A stretch of DNA of 64,000 bases from Nocardioides hwasunensis (GCF_014779665.1 NZ_JACXYY010000005.1:248001-312000); one strand, 5' to 3'. Positions 35,405-44,541 are shown, counted from the stretch's first letter. Notes: a model not told the origin generated them from the sequence alone. Made by a program: numbers and translations.

Positions 35405-36636
35405 CCATCCGCACCCGAGCCGCCCTCGCGGGCACCCTCCTCCTCGTCACCGGCACGGCGTGCTCCGCCGACCCCGCCCCAGGTCCGTCGACCGAGTCCC
35501 TCGACAGCGACGACCACGGCGAGGTGGCCGGGGCGCAGGAGGTGGCCGAGCCCCAGCTCCACCTCGTCACGATCGCACCCGACGGTGCGGTGGGGATGCT
35601 CGACCTGCTCACCGAGGAGGCGGGCGACCTCGACCAGGTCGGCGCCCCATCGGCTGTCGCGACCGACGGGCGCTACGTGCTCGCCACGGTGCCCGGTGGC
35701 GTCGACGTCGTCGACAGCGGCGCATGGACCTGGGACCACGGTGACCACTTCCACTACTACCGCGCCGAGCCGCGCGCCCTCGGCACGGTGGCCGGCACCG
35801 GTCCGGCCACCATTGCGACCGGTCCGCTCTCGACGGCGGGTGGCACCGGCGTCTTCTTCGAGGAGACCGGTGAGGCCGTGCTGCTTGACAACGCGGCCCT
35901 GGCCCGTGGCGCGGTCGAGGAGACCTTCCGGTTGGAGGCCGAGCCTCACGCAGGGCTCGTCGCGCCGTTCGCGGACGGCGCCGTCGTCAGCGTCCCCGAC
36001 GGGTCCGGGGGTGCCGGTGAGGTCGAGCTCGTCGGCGCCGACGGCGAACCGGTCGACGGCTTCCGCGAGGAGTGCGCCGACGCCAGCGGCACCATCACGA
36101 CGGTGGTCGGGCTCGTCGTCGGCTGCGCGGACGGCGCGCTGCTCTGGACGTACGACGACGGGGAGCCGGCCGTCGAACGGATCGCCTACCCCGACGGGCT
36201 CGTCGCACCGCCCGCGAGGACGTTCGACGCACGCAAGGGACGGCCGACCGTCGCCGCTCTCGCCGGCCGGACCGGCTTCTGGCTGCTCGACACCCGCGAG
36301 CGCAGCTGGGACCTGGTCGAGACCGGGACGCCGCTCGTGGCGGTGTCCGCCTCGGACGACGCCGACGGCCACGTGGTCGCCCTCGACCGGTCCGGCCGGG
36401 TGCGGGTGTACGCCGCCGGGTCGGGCGAGCAGCTCGCCGCCACCGGGCCGCTGCTGGCGGGCTCGCTGCGCGACGACGCCGCGCAGGTCGGCCTGGTGGT
36501 GGACCAGGGCCGGGCCTACGTCAACGCGCCCGCAGACGGGGTCGTCCTCGAGATCGACTACGCCGACGGCGCCCGCATCGCCCGGCGCCTCGAGACGCAG
36601 CCGGCGCCGGCCTTCTTCGCGGAGACCGGCCGATGA
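35401..36636 (+). CDS. Secreted AztD-like beta-propeller lipoprotein, divergent paralogue
   Basis: 411 aa with lipoprotein signal TLLLVTGTACSAD. The repeating 40-residue blades (for example HLVTIAPDGAVGMLDL, VVGCADGALLWTYDD) resemble the AztD encoded two genes on. AztD is a periplasmic zinc chaperone that hands zinc to AztC. This copy keeps CADGALL but lacks the CPSIHGEG stretch of the second copy, and has an extra His/Asp cluster WDHGDHFHYYRAE near residue 115 that could bind zinc. Overlaps aztB and aztC by four bases each, so it is certainly part of the importer operon. Function as a second chaperone or sensor is inference. Confidence 0.75.
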   Translation: MTIRTRAALAGTLLLVTGTACSADPAPGPSTESLDSDDHGEVAGAQEVAEPQLHLVTIAPDGAVGMLDLLTEEAGDLDQVGAPSAVATDGRYVLATVPGGVDVVDSGAWTWDHGDHFHYYRAEPRALGTVAGTGPATIATGPLSTAGGTGVFFEETGEAVLLDNAALARGAVEETFRLEAEPHAGLVAPFADGAVVSVPDGSGGAGEVELVGADGEPVDGFREECADASGTITTVVGLVVGCADGALLWTYDDGEPAVERIAYPDGLVAPPARTFDARKGRPTVAALAGRTGFWLLDTRERSWDLVETGTPLVAVSASDDADGHVVALDRSGRVRVYAAGSGEQLAATGPLLAGSLRDDAAQVGLVVDQGRAYVNAPADGVVLEIDYADGARIARRLETQPAPAFFAETGR

Positions 36637-37535
36637 GGCGCGCGGCTGCGACGCTGCTCGTCGCGACCCTCGCCCTGGCCGGGTGCTCGGGGAGCACGTC
36701 GTCCGACGGCCCGCAGGTCGTGGTGACCACCAACATCCTGGGCGACGTCGTCCGCACCGTGGTCGGCGACGAGGCCGAGGTGACCGTGCTGATGAAGCCC
36801 GACGCCGACCCGCACTCCTTCGAGATCTCAGCCCAGGAGGCCGCCCTCCTGCGCGGCGCCGACCTGGTCGTCTCCAACGGCCTCGGGCTCGAGGAGGGAC
36901 TGCAGCGCCACCTCGACGGCGCCGTCGAGGCCGGGGTGGAGACGTTCGTCGCGGGCGACCACGTCGAGGTGCTCGACTACTCCGCCGAGCAGGGCGGTGC
37001 GCCGGACCCGCACTTCTGGACCGACCCGACGCAGATGGCCGGCGTCGTCGATGCGCTGACCGACGAGCTCACCGACGTCGAGGGCCTGGACGGTGCCGTC
37101 GTCGCGGAGCAGGCGGCGGCCTACCGGGCCGAGCTGGAGAACCTCGACGCCGACATGGAGAGCGCCTTCGCCGCGATAGCCGAGGAGCGGCGCAGCCTGG
37201 TGACCAACCACCACGTCTTCGGCTACCTCGCCGACCGGTTCGGCTTCCGGGTGGTGGGTGCCGTCGTCCCGGGCGGCACCACGCTCGCCTCGCCGAGCGC
37301 CGCGGACCTCGAGGACCTCGCTCGGGCGATCGAGGACGCCGGGGTGCCGACGATCTTCGCCGAGTCCTCCCAGCCCGACCGACTGGTGCAGGTGCTGGCC
37401 GACGAGGCCGGCGTCGACGTCGAGGTCGTCGAGCTCTTCACCGAGTCGCTCACCGCCGCGGGCGGTGGCGCCGAGACCTACCTGGACATGCAACGCGCCA
37501 ACACCGAGCGCATCGCCGCAGGCCTCTCGCAGTGA
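36633..37535 (+). CDS. aztC: Zinc-binding lipoprotein AztC (ABC solute-binding protein)
   Basis: 300 aa. Lipobox TLALAGCSG, then the cluster A-I metal-binding fold. Zinc-ligand candidates are His in DADPHSFEI, APDPHFWTD and VTNHHVFGYL, and an acidic residue in FAESSQPDRL, the standard three-His plus acid site. The flexible His-rich loop of ZnuA is absent, as in AztC, which receives zinc from AztD instead. ATG 36633 overlaps the previous stop (ATGA). Delivers zinc to AztB/AztA. Confidence 0.9.
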   Translation: MRRAAATLLVATLALAGCSGSTSSDGPQVVVTTNILGDVVRTVVGDEAEVTVLMKPDADPHSFEISAQEAALLRGADLVVSNGLGLEEGLQRHLDGAVEAGVETFVAGDHVEVLDYSAEQGGAPDPHFWTDPTQMAGVVDALTDELTDVEGLDGAVVAEQAAAYRAELENLDADMESAFAAIAEERRSLVTNHHVFGYLADRFGFRVVGAVVPGGTTLASPSAADLEDLARAIEDAGVPTIFAESSQPDRLVQVLADEAGVDVEVVELFTESLTAAGGGAETYLDMQRANTERIAAGLSQ

Positions 37536-37558
37536 GGGCCTCGACCGAAAGGAACACC

Positions 37559-38797
37559 ATGCAGCACCGACAGATCCGGGGCCTGCGGGCCGCCGCCCCC
37601 GTGGCGGTCCTCGCCCTGGCCCTCACGGCCTGCGGGTCCGACGGGGAGGCCGACCCGGCCACCTCGGCGGGCTCGGAGGAGACCACCGCGGCCACCAGCA
37701 CACCCACCACGAGCGAGGCGGCCGCCGAGGCGGGCAGCCGGCTCGCGGTGTCGTACGAGGGTGGCGTCGCCGTCCTCGACGCCGACACGCTCGAGGTCGT
37801 CGACGAGTTCGACTCCGAGGAGTTCACCCGCCTCAACGCCGCCGGCGACGGGCGCCACGTCTTCGTCACCACGACCGCCGGCTTCCAGGTGCTCGACACC
37901 GCGACGCCCGAGCTGACCGACGTCGTCCTCCCCGCCGAGGCGGCCGGGCACGTCGTGCGCCACGGCGGGAAGACGGTCCTGTTCGCCGACGGGACCGGCG
38001 AGACGACGATCTTCGACACCGACGCGCTGCTCGCAGCCGACGGAGCTCTCCCCGAGTCCGAGACCTGGACCGCGCCCGAGGCGCACCACGGTGTCTCGAT
38101 CGTGCTCGAGGACGGCACCCTGGTGACCACCGTGGGCGACGAGGAGTCGCGCTCCGGTGCGGTCGCGCTGGCCGACGAGGGCACCGGCGACGAGATCGCC
38201 AGCAGCGACCAGTGCCCGAGCATCCACGGCGAGGGCACGGCCGCCGGCGAGGCCGTCGTCTTCGGCTGCGAGGACGGCGCGCTGCTCTTCAAGGACGGCG
38301 CCTTCGAGAAGCTCCAGGCGCCCGACGACTACGGCCGGATGGGCAACGCCTACGTCTCGGAGACCAGCCCGCTCGTCGTCGGCGACTACAAGACCGACCC
38401 CGACGCCGAGGGCTACCTCCTCGACCAGGTCGCGCTGATCGACACCGAGGCCGCCACCCTCGAGCCCGTCAGCCTGCCGAAGGGCGTCGAGTACACCTGG
38501 CGCGGCGTCGTCCGCGGCCCGGACGACCTGGCCTACCTGCTCGGCACCGACGGCGCGATCCACGTCCTCGACCCCGCCACCGGCGAGCTCACGCGGGACT
38601 TCCCGGTCGTCGAGCCGTGGGAGGGGCCGGCCGACTGGCAGAACCCGCACCCGGCGCTGATCGTCCACGAGGGCACGGCGTACGTCGCCGAGCCCGCGAG
38701 CAACCAGGTGCACGCGGTCGACCTGGCCACCGGAGAGGTGACCGCCTCGGTCGAGCTCGACCACGAGCCCAACGAGATGGCGGTTGCACTGGGCTGA
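37559..38797 (+). CDS. aztD: Zinc metallochaperone AztD
   Basis: 412 aa lipoprotein (lipobox LALALTACGSD) followed by a Thr/Ser/Glu-rich linker and a beta-propeller. The zinc-site stretches typical of AztD are visible: RHVFVTTTAGFQVLD, EAHHGVSIVLEDG, QCPSIHGEGTAAG, FGCEDGALL and QNPHPALIVHEGTAYVAEP. AztD from Paracoccus binds zinc and transfers it to AztC. AAAGGA lies upstream of ATG 37559, 23 bases after aztC. It is the last gene before a strong hairpin terminator. Better AztD match than the 35401 gene. Confidence 0.88.
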   Translation: MQHRQIRGLRAAAPVAVLALALTACGSDGEADPATSAGSEETTAATSTPTTSEAAAEAGSRLAVSYEGGVAVLDADTLEVVDEFDSEEFTRLNAAGDGRHVFVTTTAGFQVLDTATPELTDVVLPAEAAGHVVRHGGKTVLFADGTGETTIFDTDALLAADGALPESETWTAPEAHHGVSIVLEDGTLVTTVGDEESRSGAVALADEGTGDEIASSDQCPSIHGEGTAAGEAVVFGCEDGALLFKDGAFEKLQAPDDYGRMGNAYVSETSPLVVGDYKTDPDAEGYLLDQVALIDTEAATLEPVSLPKGVEYTWRGVVRGPDDLAYLLGTDGAIHVLDPATGELTRDFPVVEPWEGPADWQNPHPALIVHEGTAYVAEPASNQVHAVDLATGEVTASVELDHEPNEMAVALG

Positions 38798-38819
38798 CCT
38801 CCCGCGAGCAGGCCCGACG

Positions 38820-38852
38820 GGGCGTCCCGGGAGATCGCTTCCCGGGGCGCCC
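38820..38852 (+). terminator. Terminator of the azt operon
   Basis: GGGCGTCCCGGG (38820-38831), nine-base loop, CCCGGGGCGCCC (38841-38852): a 12-bp stem with one G-U pair, 23 bases after the aztD stop. No T-run. Confidence 0.6.
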
Positions 38853-38879
38853 TCGTGGCGCTCCGCCTACGATCTGCGC

Positions 38880-39566
38880 ATGCAGCCGTACCCGCCCGTC
38901 GGCCCCGTCGCCACCCGCAGGCCCCCGAAGTGGCTCTGGCTCCTGCCGGTGCTGTCCATCGGCCTGCTGGCGTTCGTCCCACCCATCGCCATCGCCGCCA
39001 AGGCGAGGACGCGCAGGACATGGGCGTGGGCGATCGGCCTCTCCGCGGCCTGGCTGGTCGGCTTCGCCACCATCGGCTCCAGCGAGTCCGACAGCGCCAC
39101 GTCGGACCTCGGCGGCTTCATCTACTTCGGGACGTGGATCGCGTGCGTGGTCTACGCGCTCGTGATGGGACCCAAGGTCCCGTGGCCGGCCAAGGGTGCC
39201 TACGTCCCCGCCGGACCGCCGCCCTTCGACCCCAACGCCGCCGCGGTGGCCGGTGTGCACGCCGGGCGGCAGAAGCGCCACGAGGCGCGCGAGCTGGCGC
39301 GACGCGACCCGATGATGGCGCGCGACCTGCGCATCGGCCGCCCCGACCTGCCGCGGCAGTACGACGACGGCGGGCTGGTCGACGTCAACAGCGCCCCGGC
39401 CGAGGTGATGGGCCAGTGGCTCGGGCTCGCTCCCGCCGAGGCCGCGCAGGTCTTCGACGCCCGCCAGCAGCTCGGCCGGTTCGAGCACGCGGAGGACCTG
39501 GTCAACCTCGCCGGCCTCGAGCCGAGCACCTTCGACCGGGTCAGCGAGCGCGTCATCGTGATGTGA
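38880..39566 (+). CDS. Membrane protein with C-terminal helix-hairpin-helix domain
   Basis: 228 aa. Three hydrophobic segments in the first 100 residues (WLWLLPVLSIGLLAFVPPIAIA, WAWAIGLSAAWLVGFATI, FGTWIACVVYALVMG), a charged linker, then a ComEA-like HhH module at about 160-228 starting VDVNSAPAEVMGQWLGL and ending VNLAGLEPSTFDRV. HhH modules of this type often bind DNA non-specifically or act as helical protein modules. ATG 38880 lies six bases after TACGAT (38868-38873), a leaderless start. Function unknown. Confidence 0.75.
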   Translation: MQPYPPVGPVATRRPPKWLWLLPVLSIGLLAFVPPIAIAAKARTRRTWAWAIGLSAAWLVGFATIGSSESDSATSDLGGFIYFGTWIACVVYALVMGPKVPWPAKGAYVPAGPPPFDPNAAAVAGVHAGRQKRHEARELARRDPMMARDLRIGRPDLPRQYDDGGLVDVNSAPAEVMGQWLGLAPAEAAQVFDARQQLGRFEHAEDLVNLAGLEPSTFDRVSERVIVM

Positions 39567-39588
39567 GGCCGGCTGGCACACTCGTGCC

Positions 39589-40239
39589 GTGACCGACACC
39601 CTTGCGGCCGTCCTGTGGGACATGGACGGCACCCTCATCGACTCCGAGCCGATCTGGATCGCGCAGCAGTTCGTGATGGTCGAGGCCCACGGCGGCACGT
39701 GGTCGCACGAGCAGGGCCTCGAGCTCGTCGGCTCCGACATGATGACGACCGCCGTCGCCATGCAGGCCGCCGGCGTCGACCTGGAGGCCGGCCCGCTCGT
39801 CGCCGACCTCGAGCAGCGGGTGCTCGAGTCGTTGCGCACGACGGTCCCGTGGTGTCCGGGTGTGCCGGGCCTGCTGGCCGCGCTGCGGGCCGAGGGGGTG
39901 CTGTGCGCGATCGCCACGACGTCCTCGCACGAGATGGCAGCACTGGTGGCCGCCGCCGCGCCCGAGGGGACCTTCGGCGCGATCGTCGGCGGAGACGACG
40001 TCACGCAGACCAAGCCGTCGCCGGAGCCCTACCTCCGCGCGGCCGAGCTGCTCGGCGTACGCATCGAGCAGTGCGTCGCGGTCGAGGACTCGCCCAACGG
40101 CCTGCGCTCGGCCGTCGCCTCCGGCGCCGCCAGCCTCGCGATCCCCCACGACGCCGCCCTCCCGACCGAGGGCGACTTCACCACCTGGCCGACCCTCGAG
40201 GGCCGGACGGTCGCCGACCTGGCCTCGCTGGTCCTCTGA
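39589..40239 (+). CDS. HAD-superfamily hydrolase (phosphatase/phosphoglucomutase-like)
   Basis: 216 aa. Motif I is LWDMDGTLIDSEP with both catalytic Asp, motif II Thr/Ser is in CAIATTSSHEM, motif III Lys in TQTKPSPEPYL and motif IV VEDSPNGLRSAVASG. This is the CbbY/beta-phosphoglucomutase-like subgroup with a helical cap. Substrate not predictable. GTG 39589 lies six bases after CACACT (39577-39582), the same variant -10 as for hrpB. Convergent with the siderophore transporter genes. Confidence 0.88.
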   Translation: MTDTLAAVLWDMDGTLIDSEPIWIAQQFVMVEAHGGTWSHEQGLELVGSDMMTTAVAMQAAGVDLEAGPLVADLEQRVLESLRTTVPWCPGVPGLLAALRAEGVLCAIATTSSHEMAALVAAAAPEGTFGAIVGGDDVTQTKPSPEPYLRAAELLGVRIEQCVAVEDSPNGLRSAVASGAASLAIPHDAALPTEGDFTTWPTLEGRTVADLASLVL

Positions 40240-40247
40240 GGGTGGCG

Positions 40248-40267
40248 GCCTGCGACATCTCGCAGGC
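40248..40267. terminator. Strong hairpin between convergent HAD and siderophore ATPase genes
   Basis: GCCTGCGA-CATC-TCGCAGGC, a perfect 8-bp stem with a four-base loop, nine bases after the HAD stop. The rest of the 120-base gap holds further GC-rich repeats (GGTGGCGGC twice, around 40241 and 40294). Confidence 0.6.
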
Positions 40268-40360
40268 GGGATCCGCCGTCGTACGCCGCCAGGGTGGCGG
40301 CAGATCGCCTGCCGGGGTGGCTCGGGGGTGCGATGTGCCGCGACCTCAGCAGATGACGGG

Positions 40361-41182
40361 CTACTCCCGGTGCCCGAGCGACGTCGGCACGACGAGGGGC
40401 GTGCCGGAGACGGGGTCCTCGATCACGACGCAGGGCAGCCCGAAGACGTCGTGCACGAGCTCGGGGGTGAAGACGTCGCGCGGCGCGCCCTCGGCGGCGA
40501 TCGCGCCGTCCTTCATCACGATGAGGTGCGTGGCGTAGCGGGTGGCCTGGTTGAGGTCGTGGAGCACGGCGACGAGGGTGCTGCCGGCCCGGTTGAGCTG
40601 GGCGAGGAGATCGAGCAGGTCGATCTGGTGGGCGATGTCGAGATAGGTCGTCGGCTCGTCGAGCAGGAGCAGCGGCGTCTCCTGCGCGAGGGCCATCGCG
40701 ACCCACACGCGCTGGCGCTGGCCACCGGAGAGCTGGTCGACCGGGCGGGAGGCGAGGTCGGCGACGCCGGTGGCGGCCATGGCCCGGTCGACGGCCTCCT
40801 TGTCGGCCGGTGACCACTGGCGGATCAGGCCCTGGTGGGGATAGCGGCCGCGGCCGACGAGGTCGGCGACCGTGATGCCGTCCGGCGCCTGCGAGGTCTG
40901 GGGGAGCAGGCCCACCAGCCGGGCCGCCTCCTTGGCGCGGTAGTCGGAGACGGCCCTGCCGTCCAGCACGACCTGGCCCGACGACGGCTTGAGCAGCCGG
41001 ACGAGCGAGCGGAGCAGGGTGGACTTGCCGCACCCGTTGGGGCCGATGATCACGGTGAAGGAGCCGTCGGGGATCTCGACGGTGAGGTCGGTGGAGACGA
41101 CTCGCCGGTCGTAGGCCAGTGTCACCGCCTCCGCAGCGAGCCTGCTGGTGCGGGCCTCGCCCGTGGGGGAGATCTCGGTCAT
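40361..41182 (-). CDS. Ferric-siderophore ABC transporter ATP-binding protein
   Basis: 273 aa. Walker A GPNGCGKST, Q-loop LLPQTSQAPDG, signature LSGGQRQRVWVAMALAQ, Walker B LLLLDEPTTYLD, H-loop VLHDLNQA. FecE/FepC type. I start at ATG 41182 (MTEISPTGEA) with GAAGGAAGG upstream; the frame continues further but into the overlapping permease gene. The start overlaps the permease stop by four bases (41179-41182). Energises uptake through the two permeases. Confidence 0.92.
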   Translation of the reverse strand: MTEISPTGEARTSRLAAEAVTLAYDRRVVSTDLTVEIPDGSFTVIIGPNGCGKSTLLRSLVRLLKPSSGQVVLDGRAVSDYRAKEAARLVGLLPQTSQAPDGITVADLVGRGRYPHQGLIRQWSPADKEAVDRAMAATGVADLASRPVDQLSGGQRQRVWVAMALAQETPLLLLDEPTTYLDIAHQIDLLDLLAQLNRAGSTLVAVLHDLNQATRYATHLIVMKDGAIAAEGAPRDVFTPELVHDVFGLPCVVIEDPVSGTPLVVPTSLGHRE

Positions 41183-42237
41183 GCGGCCTTCCTTCGGGCT
41201 TCGTGGGCCAGCAGCCACAGGAGGTAGACGCCGCCGACGACCACCGTGACCACGCCGACGGGCAGGGCCTGCGGCATCCAGTGTTGCGCGGCGAAGTCGG
41301 CGAGCAGGAGGAGGAACGCCCCGGTCAGCGCCGAGGCGGTCAGCGGCAGGCCGGCCGAGCGGCACAGCCGGTGCGCGACCTGCGGCGCCGACAGGGCGAC
41401 GAACGCGATCGGTCCGGCGACCGCGGTGACGGCGGCCGTCAGCCCGACGGCGGTGACGATCAGCGCCAGCCGCACCGGCTCGACGCGTACGCCGTGCGCG
41501 CGGGCCGCGTCGTCGCCGAGCTCGAGCTGGCGCAGTGGGCCGCTCAGCGCGGCGACGACGGGCAGGAGCAGGCCGATGAGGACGAGCGCGGGGACGACGT
41601 CTCCCCAGGTGAGCAGGTTGAGCGAGCCGGCGCCCCAGGTGGCGGCCGCGACGGCGACCTCGAGCTTGGCGCGCAAAAGGAGGTAGGTGTTGACCGACGC
41701 GAGGAGTGCGGTGACCGCGATGCCGACGATGATCAGCCGGAAGCCGGCCACGCCGCCCTGCCAGGCGAGGGCGTAGACGAGCAGCGCCGTGCCGATGCCG
41801 CCGACGAGGGCGCCCCCCGCCACCGCGGACGCCGAGGTGCCGATGGTCGTGATCACGACCAGGGCGCCGGTGTAGGAGCCGGTCGAGAAGCCGATCACGT
41901 CGGGCGAGCCGAGCGGGTTGCGGGTCAGGCTCTGGAAGACCGCACCTGCCAGGCCGAGCGCCGCGCCGAACACCGCGGCGGCGAGGATGCGCGGCAGCCG
42001 CTCGTGCAGCACGACGTAGCGCGGATAGCCGGCGCCGAGGTCGCGGATGCTGTCGACCACCTCGAGCGGCGTCATCCTCAGGCTGCCGGTGCCGAGGGCG
42101 ACCAGGCCGAGCACGACGACGGCCGCGACGAGGGAGAGCGAGACGACACCGGCGCGGGTGCGCGTCCGACGTACGGCGCCGGCGCGTGCCTGCTCGGCCG
42201 ACGCAGGCGCCTCGGGCAGGTCCAGCGACGCGCTCAC
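41179..42237 (-). CDS. Ferric-siderophore ABC transporter permease (FecCD/BtuC family), second subunit
   Basis: 352 aa with about nine or ten helices. LAAAVFGAALGLAGAVFQSLTRNPLGSPDVIGFSTG is the FecCD signature; AVAGPIAFVALSAPQVAHRLCR contains the ATPase-contact loop. Start is GTG 42237, overlapping the first permease's stop (GTGA). Pairs with the 42234 gene to form a FepD/FepG-like heterodimer. Confidence 0.9.
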   Translation of the reverse strand: MSASLDLPEAPASAEQARAGAVRRTRTRAGVVSLSLVAAVVVLGLVALGTGSLRMTPLEVVDSIRDLGAGYPRYVVLHERLPRILAAAVFGAALGLAGAVFQSLTRNPLGSPDVIGFSTGSYTGALVVITTIGTSASAVAGGALVGGIGTALLVYALAWQGGVAGFRLIIVGIAVTALLASVNTYLLLRAKLEVAVAAATWGAGSLNLLTWGDVVPALVLIGLLLPVVAALSGPLRQLELGDDAARAHGVRVEPVRLALIVTAVGLTAAVTAVAGPIAFVALSAPQVAHRLCRSAGLPLTASALTGAFLLLLADFAAQHWMPQALPVGVVTVVVGGVYLLWLLAHEARRKAA

Positions 42238-43328
42238 AGGGCGGCCATCCGGTAGCGGCGGACCAGGAACACCAGCACCGGCGCGCCGATGAAGGCGGTG
42301 ACGATGCCGGCCGGGATCTCGCCGACCGGCAGCAGCAGTCGACCGACGATGTCGGCGGTGACCAGCAGGACCGGTCCGAGCAGGACCGTGAACGCCATGA
42401 TCCAGCGCTGGTCGGGCCCCGAGATCCGGCGGGCGACGTGGGGGACCATCAGGCCGATGAACGTGACCGGCCCGGCGATGGCGGTCGCCCCGCCGGCGAG
42501 CAGGGTGACCGCCACGACCGCGATCGTGCGGGTGCGGAGCACGCGGGCGCCGAGGCTGGCGGCGAGGTCGTCGCCGAGGGCGACGGCGTTCAGCGCGCGG
42601 CCCAGGAGGAGCGCGACGACCGCGCCCGCGACGATCCAGGGCGCGGCGGGCGCGACGACCTCCCAGCCGCGGTCCTTGAGCGAGCCGGCCTGCCAGGCGC
42701 GCAGCGCGTCGAAGGAGCGCGGGTTGGTCAGGACCAGGCCGGAGGTGACCCCGTTGAGCAGCGCGGCGAGGGCGACCCCGGCGAGGGTGAGCCGGGCGAT
42801 GCTGACCGAGCCCCGGTGGACGGCGCCGATCAGGTAGACCACGACCGTGGCCGTCAGCGCGCCGAGGAAGGCCAGCCAGAGGTACGTCGACGGCGAGACG
42901 ACACCGCCGAGCGCGATCCCCAGCGCGATCGCGAATGCCGAGCCCGAGGTGACGCCGAGGATGCCGGGATCGGCCAGCGGGTTGCGTGTCACCGCCTGCA
43001 TCAGTGCCCCGGCGACACCGAGTCCGAGTCCGGCGGCGAGCGCCGCCACCGTGCGTGGCACCCGGTCGTCGAGGATCACCGTCGCGTCGAAGGAACCGTC
43101 CCCGGAGCCGGTGACGGTGCGCCACACGACGTCGAGGGGGATCGCCCGCGCGCCCACGGCCAGGCTGACCGCGCACGCGAGGAGCAGGACCGCGAGGCAG
43201 GCGGCGAGCGCCAGCACCCGCGTGCCCAGCGGGCGCTCGGTCTCGTCGGGACCCACGCCGACCGCCGCGGCGGGGGCGGCGGCGAGCGGTCCGTCCCCCC
43301 CGAGGGTGGACGGTTCGGCGACGGGCAT
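42234..43328 (-). CDS. Ferric-siderophore ABC transporter permease (FecCD family), first subunit
   Basis: 364 aa, FecCD fold: LAAGLGLGVAGALMQAVTRNPLADPGILGVTSGSAFA and AIAGPVTFIGLMVPHVARRISG. I choose ATG 43328, which lies six bases after TAACCT (43335-43340 on this strand); a TTG two codons upstream is less likely. The -10 falls inside the IdeR box, so iron-loaded IdeR would block transcription directly. First gene of a three-gene unit, divergent from the binding protein. Confidence 0.9.
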   Translation of the reverse strand: MPVAEPSTLGGDGPLAAAPAAAVGVGPDETERPLGTRVLALAACLAVLLLACAVSLAVGARAIPLDVVWRTVTGSGDGSFDATVILDDRVPRTVAALAAGLGLGVAGALMQAVTRNPLADPGILGVTSGSAFAIALGIALGGVVSPSTYLWLAFLGALTATVVVYLIGAVHRGSVSIARLTLAGVALAALLNGVTSGLVLTNPRSFDALRAWQAGSLKDRGWEVVAPAAPWIVAGAVVALLLGRALNAVALGDDLAASLGARVLRTRTIAVVAVTLLAGGATAIAGPVTFIGLMVPHVARRISGPDQRWIMAFTVLLGPVLLVTADIVGRLLLPVGEIPAGIVTAFIGAPVLVFLVRRYRMAAL

Positions 43329-43332
43329 AGGC

Positions 43333-43351
43333 AAAGGTTAGGCTCACCTAA
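43333..43351. promoter_or_regulatory. IdeR/DtxR iron box
   Basis: AAAGGTTAGGCTCACCTAA matches the DtxR/IdeR consensus TTAGGTTAGGCTAACCTAA at 16 of 19 positions. It covers the permease -10 (TAACCT, minus strand) and lies 60 bases before the binding-protein gene, so both directions should be repressed when iron is plentiful. Confidence 0.85.
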
Positions 43352-43411
43352 GCCCGATCGACCAGACGGGCCCCAGGCTGACCTGCCGAGCTCCCGAGAG
43401 GCACCCCGACC

Positions 43412-44416
43412 ATGATCACCACCCTGCGCCGCCCCGCGGCCGCCCTCGCCGCCGCCGCGCTCGCCCTGAGCCTGGCCGCGTGCACCAACTCCGCCGAGGA
43501 CGCGGGCGCCGATGCGGCCGACGGCGAGTCGACGTCGGAGGGCCCGCGCACCGTCGACACCAAGTTCGGTGAGATCGAGGTCCCGGGCGACCCGCAGAAG
43601 GTCGTGGCCCTCGGGTGGGGCGACGCCGAGACCGCGCTCGCCCTCGGTGTCCAGCCGATCGGTGCCTCCGACTGGCTCGGCTTCGGCGAGGACGACGACG
43701 GCGTCGGCCCGTGGGCCCAGGGGCTCTACGACGAGTCGCCGGAGCTCTTCGGCACCCTCGAGCTCGACACCCAGGCGGTCGGCGCCCTCGAGCCCGACCT
43801 GATCCTCGACGTCCGCTCGTCGGGTGACCAGGACCGCTACGACGCGCTCAGCAAGATCGCACCGGTCATCGGCGTCCCCGAGGGCGGTGACTCCTACCTC
43901 ACCACGACCGAGCAGCAGGTCACGATGATCGCCGCGGCGCTCGGCAAGGAGGAGCTCGGCCAGGAGCTGCTCGACGGTGTCGACGACGCGTTCGCGACCG
44001 CACGCGAGGAGCACCCCGAGCTCGACGGCCTCTCCTCCACCGTGTCGGCGTACTCCAGCGACGGCTGGGGCGTCTACACCGAGGGCGACGCCCGCGTGCA
44101 GTTCATGGAGAACCTCGGCCTCACCCAATCCGAGGACGTCGCGGCGATCGAGTCGGACTCGTTCTACGTGCCGGTCTCCAACGAGGAGCTCGACCTCCTC
44201 GACGCCGACGTGATGGTGAGCTTCCCGATCTTCGTCGAGGCCTCCGAGATCTCGAAGCAGAGGCTCTACAACGCCCTGCCCGCCGTCGAGGACGGCCGCG
44301 CGGTCCTCATCGACGACCTCGACCTGAGCAACGCCTTCTCGATCGCCACGACCCTCGGCATCGAGTACGCCATCGACAACGTCACCCCCCTGCTGGCCGA
44401 CGCGGCCGCGAAGTAG
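43412..44416 (+). CDS. Ferric-siderophore-binding lipoprotein
   Basis: 334 aa. Signal and lipobox ALALSLAACTN, an acidic linker, then the class III (FhuD/FepB-like) binding fold: KVVALGWGDAETALALGVQPIGASDW and LEPDLILDVRSSGDQDRYDALSKIAPVI. The ligand could be a catecholate or hydroxamate siderophore; the ATPase and permeases are closest to catecholate (Fep) systems. ATG 43412 has GAGAGG upstream. No siderophore biosynthesis genes are in the window, so it may import foreign siderophores. Confidence 0.9.
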   Translation: MITTLRRPAAALAAAALALSLAACTNSAEDAGADAADGESTSEGPRTVDTKFGEIEVPGDPQKVVALGWGDAETALALGVQPIGASDWLGFGEDDDGVGPWAQGLYDESPELFGTLELDTQAVGALEPDLILDVRSSGDQDRYDALSKIAPVIGVPEGGDSYLTTTEQQVTMIAAALGKEELGQELLDGVDDAFATAREEHPELDGLSSTVSAYSSDGWGVYTEGDARVQFMENLGLTQSEDVAAIESDSFYVPVSNEELDLLDADVMVSFPIFVEASEISKQRLYNALPAVEDGRAVLIDDLDLSNAFSIATTLGIEYAIDNVTPLLADAAAK

Positions 44417-44541
44417 CGGTACGTCGACCGCCGGTGCGGTGCGCGCCCGGTCCTGGAGGCGGACGACAGCTGTCCTCGGGGACGGCCGGTCGGCACCGCA
44501 GGTGGAGGTGTCGACCCCGCCTGCGTTGACACCGTCTCGGT

